A stretch of DNA of 9,017 nt, taken from the NCBI RefSeq assembly GCF_040655735.1, contig NZ_JBFAKK010000033.1:1-9017 (forward strand), written 5' to 3'. Position numbers and translations under genes: made by a program. This DNA comes from Phytomonospora sp040655735 (GTDB lineage: Bacteria; Actinomycetota; Actinomycetes; Mycobacteriales; Micromonosporaceae). The notes below the pieces were generated by a model. It searched no databases. It was not told where the DNA came from and saw only the letters and a program-made list of their open reading frames with translations. Positions within the stretch are counted from its first letter, which is position 1; every line of letters begins with the position of its first letter. Below are positions 1 through 5,721 of the stretch, piece after piece.

Positions 1-1
1 A

Positions 2-283
2 ATTGAAGACGGCAATGTCGTGGCTTATGACCCGTCAGGTAACAAAATCTATTCTCGTGCTAAGCCAGGTGAGTTAGCAGGATTTGATGAAGCGTTAGAA
101 TTCTTAGTGGAACAGTATCCGCAGAAAGACCACATTTTAAAAGCCTCTGGCAATACAGGCACTGGTAGTAAACAGAATCAATTCCAAGCAGGGCAAAAAA
201 CAATGAAGCGCACGGCATTCGATGCGTTAAGCCCTGTAGAACAAAGCTCTACAATCAATAGTGGCATTACAATCGTAGATTAA
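2..283 (+). CDS. Phage head-region protein, scaffold-like, C-terminal part (5' truncated)
   Basis: This is an open frame that enters from the window edge in phase 2 (I-E-D-G-N-V-V-A-Y-D-P-S-G...) and ends at TAA 281-283. About 93 residues are visible. A GTG at 20 could act as a start, but coding continues upstream to the edge without a stop, so the gene is taken as 5'-truncated. The visible part is acidic and soluble, with a short helix (FDEALEFLVEQYP), then a polar, flexible Gly/Thr/Gln-rich linker, then a closing segment with KRTAFDALSP and a terminal IVD. Tails of this kind occur in small structural or scaffold-like proteins (DUF6651-type, from memory) encoded just before P22-type capsid genes. 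The capsid gene follows after 90 bp, which fits a head-morphogenesis module. Composition and codon use match the capsid gene and differ sharply from everything after 911. The exact function is inferred from position, and the family assignment is tentative. Confidence 0.6.
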   Translation: MEDGNVVAYDPSGNKIYSRAKPGELAGFDEALEFLVEQYPQKDHILKASGNTGTGSKQNQFQAGQKTMKRTAFDALSPVEQSSTINSGITIVD

Positions 284-373
284 CCCTCCTGATGCCTTTC
301 GGATGATGGGCATCGCTAGGTCTGGATAGGCCATCAAAAAATAAATCATATTTAACTCCATAAGGAACAATAC
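284..373 (+). other. Phage intergenic leader before the capsid gene
   Basis: This 90-bp gap separates the two phage genes. It contains a 6-bp inverted repeat, GATGCC (291-296) with GGCATC (309-314), around a 12-nt loop. It is followed by an A/T-rich stretch (about 337-357) and a clear Shine-Dalgarno sequence, AAGGAA at 362-367, 6 nt before the capsid ATG. The stem-loop has no U-tract, so it is not a convincing terminator. It may act as a processing or translation-control hairpin. I see no small gene here. Confidence 0.4.
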
Positions 374-910
374 ATGTCCAATACATTAACAGGGCTTATC
401 CCGACTATTTACACCGCGCTAGATACGGTCTCTCGGGAGCAAGTCGGCTTTATCCCCGCAGTATCACGTAACGCGAAAGTGGATGCAGCAGCAAAAGGCA
501 CGTCGGTAACTGCACCAGTTGCCCCTGCAGCAACCACTGTGGACATCACACCAGGTGCAACCGCGCCAAATGATGGCGACCAAACAATTGATAGTGTGGA
601 AGTCAAAATTACTAAATCAAAAATGGCTCCCGTCAAATGGAATGGTGAAGAACAACTAGCATTAGGTCCAGCAGGAACCTATAACACGATTCTTGCTGAC
701 CAGTTTAAGCAAGCATTCAGAGCGCTATCCAATGAGGTAGATGCTGACCTTGGCGCACTTTATTACGCAACCTCTCGCGCAGTTGGTAAAGCAGGAACGA
801 CACCGTTTGGTGTGGCGGGTGATTTATCGGATGCGGCAAATGCACGACAAGTCATGAGTGATAACGGGTCTCCAACCACCGATTTACAGATGGTATTGGG
901 TTCTTCTGCG
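374..910 (+). CDS. P22-type phage major capsid protein, N-terminal part, cut off at the chimeric junction
   Basis: This encodes the coat subunit that assembles the icosahedral head of a tailed phage. The ATG at 374 has a good Shine-Dalgarno (AAGGAA, 362-367). The first 179 residues read like the P22 coat-protein family: N-terminal MSNTLTGLIPTIYTALD, then VSREQVGFIPAVSR, a Pro/Ala/Thr-rich segment ending in ITPG, then KWNGEEQ, an Asn-Glu-Val-Asp-Ala-Asp helix, and GTTPFG. The last family-like residues are DLQMVLGSSA, encoded up to base 910. After that the frame runs on as Pro/Ala/Arg-rich translation of GC-rich actinomycete DNA to a chance stop at 1363, which is not capsid sequence. Family members of this kind are usually 300 residues or more, so roughly the last 40% is missing. 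The family call is from recognition of the sequence, not a search. A natural truncated prophage is possible, but an artificial join is more likely. Confidence 0.85.
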
Positions 911-950
911 CCAGCCCGCCAGCCCGCCAGCCCGCCAGCCCGCCAGCCCC
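911..950. repeat. 8-bp tandem repeat at the junction (five copies)
   Basis: Four perfect copies of CCAGCCCG start at 911, 919, 927 and 935, followed by one variant, CCAGCCCC (943-950). The array begins exactly where phage-like composition and capsid homology end. It belongs to the GC-rich side and lies just upstream of the Shine-Dalgarno of the broken gene that starts at 964. A low-complexity GC-rich array is a typical place for assembly or library mis-joining. Confidence 0.9.
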
Positions 951-963
951 CGAGGAGCCCTCC

Positions 964-1616
964 GTGCCCCGCGACCTCGCCCCCCGCACCGTCCGCACCG
1001 TCCGCACCTTCCGGCGCCCCGACAACGCCGTGCTCGCCCTCGGCTGACCGTCGTTGGTCCTGCTCGTGTTCGCCTCGCTCGTGGCGTCCAGCGCGCCTCG
1101 GCTCGGCACTCCGGCACCCCTCGCCTTCGGCGGGTTCGGCGGGTTCGGTGCCGTCACCGCAGGCTTCGGGTGCTCGATGGCCGCCGTCGGATTCCTGCCC
1201 TGTCTCCGTCTCCGTCTTCGGGAGCGCGAGGTGGTCATCGCGAACCTCTTCCGTCGCGTGCGGGTGCCGTGGCCGCTGGTGGTGGGCGTCGAACGGTCTC
1301 TGCCGCTCGCGCCGCCGCAGCCGGGCCTGTTCAGGCAGCGTCGTGAGCGGGTGCGGTTCGTAGTACGCGACCGAACCGGGGGACTGCACGAGATCGACGC
1401 GTTCCGCTTCGGGCTGGCCCCGCTGCCGGCGACGAGCCGGCTCCTGGCCCGCGGAGGCCGCGGTGATCGCGCGTCGGGTGCCGGCCGACCCTGCGGCCCA
1501 CCTTGCCATCGACCACGTCGTCACCGTCGACGTCCCGTGGCACCCCCTTGCTCCTGGCGTCAGGCCCGCCGGCCTTCGCGCTCCTGTTCGGCGCGGCCGC
1601 GGCCACCGGGCCCTAG
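964..1616 (+). pseudogene. Broken gene for a PH-like-domain membrane protein (several frameshifts)
   Basis: A GTG at 964 has a strong Shine-Dalgarno (GAGGAG, 952-957). It opens VPRDLAPRTVRTVRTFRRPD in frame 1 but meets TGA at 1045. Frame 1 then continues with hydrophobic segments (VLLVFASLVASS and a Gly/Phe-rich stretch), then REREVVIANLFRRVRVPWPL and RVRFVVRDRTGGLHEIDAFR. That strand-rich pattern resembles bacterial PH-domain membrane proteins. The continuation jumps to frame 3 near 1428 (GDEPAPG), to frame 2 near 1454 (EAAVIARRVPADPAAHL), and back to frame 3 near 1545 (PLLLASGPPAFALLFGAAAA), ending at TAG 1614-1616. That stop lies back to back with the stop of the regulator on the other strand, which supports it as the true end. 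The last three shifts sit at G or C runs. Repaired length would be about 217 residues. It is either a decayed gene or poor sequence next to the join. The PH assignment is by eye. Confidence 0.6.
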
Positions 1617-2386
1617 TCACCCTCCGCCAGCCCGCGCAGCACCGCCGCGCTCTCCTCATCCGACGGGTAGTACGACTCGATCGAGATCTCCTCGACGGTG
1701 ATGTCCTGCGCGGTCCCGAAGGTGGTGATCGTCGAGAACAATCTCAGCTCGCGGCCCTCGAAGTCGAAGACCATCGGCGTCGCGACCTGCGGAGGCGGCG
1801 GCTCGAACCCACTTTCTCGCGGGCCGCCGAAGAACTCGTCGTACAGCGCCCCCACCACCGGATCCCCGGTGCGGGCGACCTGCCGCGCCAGCCGCGCGCG
1901 GAACAGCTCGCGCACCTCCGCCAGGTTGACGATGCGCCCGGCGAGCCCGCGCGGATCGAGCCCCAGCCGGATCATGTTCACCGGCTCGCGCAGCAGCGCC
2001 GGGTCCACGTCGGCGAGGAAACGCTCGATCGGCCGGTTGGTCATCACCACGTTCCACCGCCGGTCCACGACCAGCGCCGGATACGGCTCGTGCGCCCGCA
2101 GCACGCGGGTCACGGCGTCGCGGACGGCCGACATGTCGGCCCCGTCGAGCGGCCGCTCCCGGTAGCGCGGCGCGAAGCCCGCCGCGACGAGCAGCCGATT
2201 GCGGTCGCGCAGCGGCACGTCGAGCTGAACGGCCAGCCGCAGCACCATCTCGGCGCTCGGCCGCGACCGCCCGGTCTCGACGAGGCTCACATAGCGCTGC
2301 GAGACCCCGGCCGCCAGCGCCAGATCCAGCTGACTCAGCCGCCGGCCGTTTCGCCACCGGCGCAACAGCCCGCCAACCGTCTCCAC
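1613..2386 (-). CDS. XRE-family transcriptional regulator with MmyB/MltR-type ligand-binding domain
   Basis: This is a DNA-binding regulator of 257 residues. An N-terminal helix-turn-helix spans roughly residues 6-62, including LSQLDLALAAGVSQRYVSLV and the ETGRSRPS recognition region. The rest (about 90-255) matches the PAS-like domain of MmyB/MltR-type regulators, with ALVVDRRWNVVMTNR, NMIRLGLDPRGL and a C-terminal strand pattern ending in ESYYPSDEES. Family members bind small, often lipid-like ligands and commonly control a neighbouring divergent enzyme gene. The start is GTG (2384-2386). An in-frame TAG only 12 nt upstream rules out a longer product, and a -10 hexamer TAGGGT ends 7 nt before it, so the transcript is probably leaderless. 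The gene is divergent from the NTF2-like gene across an inverted repeat that overlaps its -35. The likely roles are self-regulation and control of that neighbour. This is a confident family call; the ligand is unknown. Confidence 0.92.
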   Translation of the reverse strand: METVGGLLRRWRNGRRLSQLDLALAAGVSQRYVSLVETGRSRPSAEMVLRLAVQLDVPLRDRNRLLVAAGFAPRYRERPLDGADMSAVRDAVTRVLRAHEPYPALVVDRRWNVVMTNRPIERFLADVDPALLREPVNMIRLGLDPRGLAGRIVNLAEVRELFRARLARQVARTGDPVVGALYDEFFGGPRESGFEPPPPQVATPMVFDFEGRELRLFSTITTFGTAQDITVEEISIESYYPSDEESAAVLRGLAEGD

Positions 2387-2392
2387 GCCACG

Positions 2393-2421
2393 ACCCTAGA
2401 CCTCACGCCCGGCGTCGTCGA
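2393..2421 (-). promoter_or_regulatory. Predicted leaderless promoter of the XRE regulator
   Basis: On the minus strand, -35 TCGACG (2416-2421) is followed by a 17-nt spacer and -10 TAGGGT (2393-2398). The expected transcription start falls on the G of the GTG start at 2386. The -35 sits in one arm of the inverted repeat at 2417-2441, so a protein bound there should block this promoter. This is inference from spacing and consensus. Confidence 0.5.
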
Positions 2422-2441
2422 TGAACTCCCACTTCATCGAC
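2417..2441. promoter_or_regulatory. Candidate operator: perfect 9-bp inverted repeat between divergent genes
   Basis: GTCGATGAA (2417-2425) and TTCATCGAC (2433-2441) are exact reverse complements separated by the 7-nt spacer CTCCCAC. The repeat lies in the 86-bp gap between the divergent regulator (start 2386) and the NTF2-like gene (start 2473). Its outer ends form TCGAC on each strand, which coincides with the predicted -35 boxes of both promoters. That layout fits a dimeric regulator, most simply the adjacent XRE protein, that represses both directions. The symmetry is seen directly; the binding protein is inferred. Confidence 0.65.
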
Positions 2442-2465
2442 AACGGCCGCCGCCCCGAGCACACT
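2437..2465 (+). promoter_or_regulatory. Predicted promoter of the NTF2-like gene
   Basis: -35 TCGACA (2437-2442) is followed by a 17-nt spacer and a weak -10, CACACT (2460-2465), which ends 7 nt before the ATG at 2473. No Shine-Dalgarno is visible, so the message may be leaderless. The -35 overlaps the right arm of the inverted repeat. The weak -10 lowers confidence. Confidence 0.4.
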
Positions 2466-2472
2466 TCCCGGC

Positions 2473-2850
2473 ATGATCGACAACAAGCGACTCGTCCTCA
2501 AGGTCCTCGACCTCTACGGCAAGGGCGACCTCGACGCCCTCGAACCGCTCATGCGCGACGACTACGCCGACCACGGCCTGCCGTTCCAGACCACCACCCG
2601 CGCCGACTGGATCGCCAAGGCCCGACGGCTCCCGCTCACCGAGATCCGCGTCGACATCCGCCACCTCGCCGCCGACGGCGACCACGTCACCATGTTCTCC
2701 CGGCGGTCGCTGCCCGGCGGCGGCCTCGACATCGCCGTCGCCGACATCTTCCGCATCGCCGACGGCCTCGTCGCCGAACGCTGGGAGGTCGTCGAACCCA
2801 TCGCCGCCGACGCGCCCGACCCGCTCGCTACGCTGCGGCCCGCTCCCTGA
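2473..2850 (+). CDS. NTF2-like / SnoaL-like family protein
   Basis: This is a 125-residue protein with the usual length and order of the NTF2-like alpha+beta cone fold. An N-terminal helix (RLVLKVLDLYGKGDLDALEP) leads to the conserved MRDDYADHG segment, then TRADWIAKARR, and strands IRVDIRHLAADGDHVTMFSR, IAVADIFRIADG and AERWEVVEPI. In this superfamily the cone pocket binds or isomerises small hydrophobic molecules. SnoaL-type members cyclise polyketides, but many are uncharacterised binding proteins. There is no signal peptide, so it should be cytoplasmic. It is divergent from the XRE regulator, which suggests that regulator controls it and may sense its substrate or product. Its 3' end overlaps the convergent amidotransferase gene by 23 bp. 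The ATG at 2473 is the first start in frame with good coding character. The fold call is firm, the substrate unknown. Confidence 0.85.
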   Translation: MIDNKRLVLKVLDLYGKGDLDALEPLMRDDYADHGLPFQTTTRADWIAKARRLPLTEIRVDIRHLAADGDHVTMFSRRSLPGGGLDIAVADIFRIADGLVAERWEVVEPIAADAPDPLATLRPAP

Positions 2851-3541
2851 CGAGCTCGGCGAACCGCCCGACGACCGTCCGCCACACCGGCCCGGCCAGC
2901 GGCTCGGCGTCCACCGCCGACTCGTAGAGCTCGGCCCGGTCGTGCCCCTTCTCGGCGAGTTTGCCGGCGTCCCACGTCAGCAGCGACTCCGGAGAGACCT
3001 CGGGGTGGAACTGCGTCCCCCACGCGAACTCGCCGACCCGGAACGCCTGGTAGGGGCACAGGTCGGTCTCGGCGAGCCAGGTGGCGCCCTCGGGCAGGCG
3101 CGTCACCGCGTCGATGTGGTGCTCGATGGCGGTGACGACCGGCGGGAGGCCGTCGAAGAGGCGGTCCCCCTGAGCGTCGGGGCGGATGCGGATCGGCACG
3201 CTGCCCGTCTCGGGGGCGCCGACGTCGGCCTCCACCGTCCCGCCCGCGACGTGCGCCAGCAGCTGCCCGCCGAGGCAGATCCCCAGCACCGGGGTCCCGT
3301 CCTCCAGGGCCTTGGCGACGATGGCGCGCGTCGCCTTAAGCCAGGGCGCGCGGGCATCGTCGTCGGGCATGAACCCGCCGCCGAGGACGAGGACCGCGTC
3401 ATGGTCGCCGTCCTCGGGCGGGGACTGCTCGGGGCCGTGGACGACGTCGAGCCGCAGGCCCGACTCGGTCAGCCACTCCCCGACACGGCGGGCGCCGCCG
3501 TCGGCGTGGTTCTGGACGACGAGGACCTTCGGCGCGATCAT
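2828..3541 (-). CDS. Class I glutamine amidotransferase-domain protein (GMP-synthase-like, stand-alone)
   Basis: This 237-residue stand-alone class I glutamine amidotransferase domain would hydrolyse glutamine to release ammonia, or act on a related gamma-glutamyl substrate. The fold is visible in order: N-terminal strand KVLVVQNH (5-12), DAVLVLGGGFMPDDD (48-62, the oxyanion loop region), the nucleophile elbow GICLGGQ with Cys89, EHHID (140-144), and WGTQFHPEVS with catalytic His179 and Glu181. The full Cys-His-Glu triad is present. No synthetase domain is fused, so the ammonia acceptor is unknown. Relatives are usually labelled type 1 glutamine amidotransferase and are often linked to metabolite detoxification or gamma-glutamyl compounds. 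The ATG at 3541 is supported by a promoter placed for a leaderless transcript. The gene starts 43 bp after the secreted-protein gene on the same strand, so readthrough is possible. Its stop lies inside the 3' end of the NTF2-like gene. Confidence 0.92.
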   Translation of the reverse strand: MIAPKVLVVQNHADGGARRVGEWLTESGLRLDVVHGPEQSPPEDGDHDAVLVLGGGFMPDDDARAPWLKATRAIVAKALEDGTPVLGICLGGQLLAHVAGGTVEADVGAPETGSVPIRIRPDAQGDRLFDGLPPVVTAIEHHIDAVTRLPEGATWLAETDLCPYQAFRVGEFAWGTQFHPEVSPESLLTWDAGKLAEKGHDRAELYESAVDAEPLAGPVWRTVVGRFAELVRERAAA

Positions 3542-3547
3542 GCCGAC

Positions 3548-3576
3548 ACGCTACGACAAAGATCTTCGTGTTCCAA
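3548..3576 (-). promoter_or_regulatory. Predicted leaderless promoter of the amidotransferase gene
   Basis: On the minus strand, TTGGAA (3571-3576), a 17-nt spacer and TAGCGT (3548-3553) form a plausible housekeeping-sigma promoter. The expected start point is the A of the ATG at 3541. The 6 nt before the ATG hold no Shine-Dalgarno, which agrees with leaderless translation. It lies in the 43-bp gap after the secreted-protein gene. Confidence 0.55.
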
Positions 3577-3584
3577 GGGAAAGT

Positions 3585-4499
3585 TCAGACGAGATCGACG
3601 ACCGCGTGCATGCCCTGCGCGGCGTGGAACTCGCCGGTCTCGTAGTCGTGCGCCCAGCTGACCAGCGCGTACCGGCCCGGCGCCAGGTCGACGTCGACCA
3701 CCTGCGTCCGCCCCGGCGACAGCACGACCATCCCGCTCGGGCCGCCCGTGAAGGGGTACGCCTGGCTCGTCCCGGCGAACCAGGCGGCGACGTCGGTCCC
3801 GTCGAGGCCGTCGGCCAGAGGCATCCAGATCGCCTCGTTGAACTGCGCCGACAGGTTCGTCACCCGCACCGGCGCACCCGCCGGGATCCGCGACGGCGCG
3901 GCGAAGCGGGCGCCCCCGCCGGTCTGGTACATCACCACGTTCACCCGCGCGGAAGCCGGCGCGGAGGCGCTCCACCTCCCGCCGACGCGCAGCTCGCGGA
4001 CCTTCGCGGCGAGCCCGTCCCGGCCGACGTCCTTGTAGTCGAGCAGGAGGTAGGCGCCCGGCGCCAGGAACTGCGCGGCGCTCGCCGAGCGGCCGTCGAG
4101 CACGGCCAGACCACCGTGGGCGGTGACGTCGTGCTCGACCTCGCGGCTCGCCTCGCCCGAACCGGGACCGCCGGCGAAGGCCGTGGTGAGGTCGTCCAGG
4201 TACTCGGCGAGGGAGATCCCGGGCCGCAGTCTGACGAGGCCGATCCAGGCGCCCTCGGGGTCGGTCGCCGAGACGTTCAGCGTCACCTCGCCCGGCGCGA
4301 CCGTCGCGGGCGCGGTGAAACCGTCGGACGTCACCGACACGTCCACCGTCGAGGACGGCGAGGCGTGCGTGGGCGCGGCCTGCGCGGGCGCGGCGGTGAT
4401 CAGGGCTGCGGTGAACAGGGTTGCGGTGAACAGGGCTGCGGTGAACAGAGCGGTGGCCCTCGCGGCGGCCAGGGCCAGGGGGAGCAGTCGTTTCGTCAT
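3585..4499 (-). CDS. Secreted two-repeat beta-rich protein, function unknown
   Basis: This 304-residue protein has a Sec-type signal peptide: MTKR, a long hydrophobic stretch built from FTAAL/FTATL pentapeptide repeats, and a likely cut after AQA at residue 41. The mature part is two similar halves. The first (about 61-155) has FTAPATVAPGEVTLNV, AWIGLVRLRPGISLAEYLDDL and LAPGAYLLLDYKD. The second (about 199-286) has FAAPSRIPAGAPVRVTN, AIWMPLADGLDGTDVAAWF and LAPGRYALVSWAHD. The strand pattern suggests tandem cupredoxin-like or immunoglobulin-like sandwiches. There is no cysteine, so a copper site is unlikely. I recognise it only as the kind of uncharacterised secreted protein seen in actinomycetes. 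The ATG at 4499 gives the proper signal peptide, and a -10-like TAGTTT (4506-4511) ends 7 nt before it. It sits downstream of the LCP pair, possibly as a separate unit, and ends 43 bp before the amidotransferase. Confidence 0.8.
   Translation of the reverse strand: MTKRLLPLALAAARATALFTAALFTATLFTAALITAAPAQAAPTHASPSSTVDVSVTSDGFTAPATVAPGEVTLNVSATDPEGAWIGLVRLRPGISLAEYLDDLTTAFAGGPGSGEASREVEHDVTAHGGLAVLDGRSASAAQFLAPGAYLLLDYKDVGRDGLAAKVRELRVGGRWSASAPASARVNVVMYQTGGGARFAAPSRIPAGAPVRVTNLSAQFNEAIWMPLADGLDGTDVAAWFAGTSQAYPFTGGPSGMVVLSPGRTQVVDVDLAPGRYALVSWAHDYETGEFHAAQGMHAVVDLV
4401..4445. repeat. 15-bp tandem repeat inside the signal-peptide coding region
   Basis: Three copies of CAGGGYTGCGGTGAA occupy 4401-4415, 4416-4430 and 4431-4445 and differ by one base (C or T at position 6). 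On the coding strand each copy encodes the pentapeptide FTA(A/T)L in the hydrophobic core of the signal peptide. Copy-number change by slippage would keep the frame and lengthen or shorten the hydrophobic core by five residues per copy. Confidence 0.9.
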
Positions 4500-4505
4500 G
4501 GCCGA

Positions 4506-4511
4506 AAACTA
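4506..4511 (-). promoter_or_regulatory. Predicted -10 element (leaderless) of the secreted-protein gene
   Basis: The minus-strand hexamer TAGTTT ends 7 nt before the A of the ATG at 4499, and no Shine-Dalgarno precedes the start. I could not find a good -35 at normal spacing, so this rests mainly on the position matching the other genes in the window. Confidence 0.35.
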
Positions 4512-4606
4512 TGCGCGCCCGTACGCACCCGGCATCAGTCCGGGGTGGACAGTCGCGGCGCCGGGCCCGCAACCCTCGCCGTAGCCGCGCCTACCACCCC
4601 GGTCGA

Positions 4607-5626
4607 CTACTTCTTTACTTTGTTCACGTACTCCGGGTTGGCCAGCGCCCACGCGTTCATCGTGTCGGCGGCGACGGCGGCGAAAAGCTCCTGCGCGTCG
4701 GGCTGGATCAGGTTGATCACCGACTGGTCGCCGACCGCGCCGACGTCGGAGGGCGTGCGGACCATCGTCATCGCGTTCGGTTCGATGCCGCGCAGGGCGT
4801 AGGCGAGGTCGACCGGCTCGATCCCGTTGGTGTCGAGCGTCAGCGACGCCCCCACCGCCGACAGCAGCGCGCCGACCTTCCGCACGTCGGTGACGTAGCC
4901 CTGGTCGATGGCGGCCTGAAGCAGGTTCTTCACGAACTGCTGCTGCATCCGCTGACGCGCGTAGTCGCCGTCGGCGTACTGGTAGCGCTGCCGGACGATG
5001 TCGAGCGCGTCCTCCTTGCCGTACCGGCCGCAGCCCTCCTCGAAGGTCTTGCCGGTGTGGATCGAGGTGATCGTCTGCTCAAGGCACAGCTCGACCGTCC
5101 CGATCACGCCGACGACTCCCGCGAAGCCCTCGAAGTCGACGATGGCGCCGCCGTCGAAGGTCAGGCCCGTCAGGGTGTGCACCGCCTCCGACAGGGCCGC
5201 GAAGGACGCGCCCCGGTCGGCGCCGCCGCAGCTGTAGGAGGCGTTGATCTTGCCGTAGACGATCTCGCCGTTGCAGTTGAACTCCAGCCAGGTGTCGCGC
5301 GGGATCGACACCAGGAACGCCGAGTTCATGCCCTTGGGGATGTGCAGCACGATGATCGTGTCGGCGAGCCCCGGCTTGGTGGAGTTGACGCGCTGGTCGG
5401 AGCCGACGAGCAGGTAGTTCAGCGGGCCGTCGAGGTTCACGTCCCGCCCGGAGCGTGCGCCGTCGCCGAGCAGGTCGTCTTGCGCGACGGCCCCGTTGAC
5501 CTTGTTCTGGGCGAGTTTGCCGGCCACGAAGGCCCCCGCGCCGGCGACCATGAGCACGCAGCCGAAGATCACCAGCGCCTTGGCCCACCACGGGTCACGC
5601 CGTCCGCGTTGCTCGTGCCTTCCCAT
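4607..5626 (-). CDS. LCP (LytR-CpsA-Psr) family wall-polymer transferase, second copy
   Basis: This 339-residue protein has a short cytoplasmic N-terminus (MGRHEQRGRRDPWW), one membrane segment (about 14-36) and an extracytoplasmic LCP domain. LCP enzymes move glycopolymers from polyprenyl carriers onto peptidoglycan. Motifs in order: NYLLVGSDQR (70-79), ADTIIVLHIP (88-97), VSIPRD (106-111), GKINASYS (125-132) and VRQRYQYADGDYARQRMQQQ (211-230). The usual Arg before the T/S-D-T motif is replaced (GLADT here, NARTDT in the upstream paralogue). Four extracytoplasmic cysteines (118, 133, 181, 199) are absent from the paralogue and could form disulfides. The C-terminal LytR_C domain found in some LCPs is absent. 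The ATG at 5626 has a G-rich Shine-Dalgarno (minus-strand GGGGGACGG). The gene follows the first LCP gene after 95 bp and is probably co-transcribed with it. Confidence 0.93.
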   Translation of the reverse strand: MGRHEQRGRRDPWWAKALVIFGCVLMVAGAGAFVAGKLAQNKVNGAVAQDDLLGDGARSGRDVNLDGPLNYLLVGSDQRVNSTKPGLADTIIVLHIPKGMNSAFLVSIPRDTWLEFNCNGEIVYGKINASYSCGGADRGASFAALSEAVHTLTGLTFDGGAIVDFEGFAGVVGVIGTVELCLEQTITSIHTGKTFEEGCGRYGKEDALDIVRQRYQYADGDYARQRMQQQFVKNLLQAAIDQGYVTDVRKVGALLSAVGASLTLDTNGIEPVDLAYALRGIEPNAMTMVRTPSDVGAVGDQSVINLIQPDAQELFAAVAADTMNAWALANPEYVNKVKK

Positions 5627-5721
5627 GAGGACCGTCCCCCGCCCGAGCCGCCCGACCGTCGCGGGCTCTCAAAGAGGACACGCGCGAGCGGTACCCGGCC
5701 GTTGCGTGACCGGGCCGTCTC

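Noticed and set aside
911..950. CRISPR-like array
   Set aside because: The units are 8 bp, directly adjacent and without spacers. It is a simple tandem repeat.
911..1363. Continuation of the capsid reading frame into GC-rich DNA as a fusion protein
   Set aside because: The residues after GSSA are a Pro/Ala/Arg/Ser-rich translation of repeats and of another gene in the wrong frame. The stop at 1363 is fortuitous.
763..1659. Long minus-strand open frame crossing the junction
   Set aside because: It spans two unrelated DNAs and gives a low-complexity Arg/Gly/Ala product antisense to the capsid and PH-like genes. It is a composition artefact.
1463..2476. Plus-strand open frame of 337 residues over the XRE gene
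   Set aside because: Its first 30 residues are the frame-2 piece of the broken PH-like gene. The rest is antisense to the clear helix-turn-helix regulator.
4554..4589. Inverted repeat CGCGGC/GCCGCG after the second LCP gene as a terminator
   Set aside because: The arms are only 6 bp around a 24-nt GC-rich interior with no U-tract. Such pairs are expected by chance at this GC content.
3186..4802. 538-residue plus-strand open frame
   Set aside because: It is antisense to the amidotransferase and the secreted-protein gene, with Arg/Gly/His-rich composition and no domain. Long shadow frames are normal at this GC content.
5670..5721. CCCGG/CCGGG pair between the LCP genes as a terminator or attenuator
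   Set aside because: It is a 5-bp stem with an 11-nt loop and no U-tract, too weak to call.
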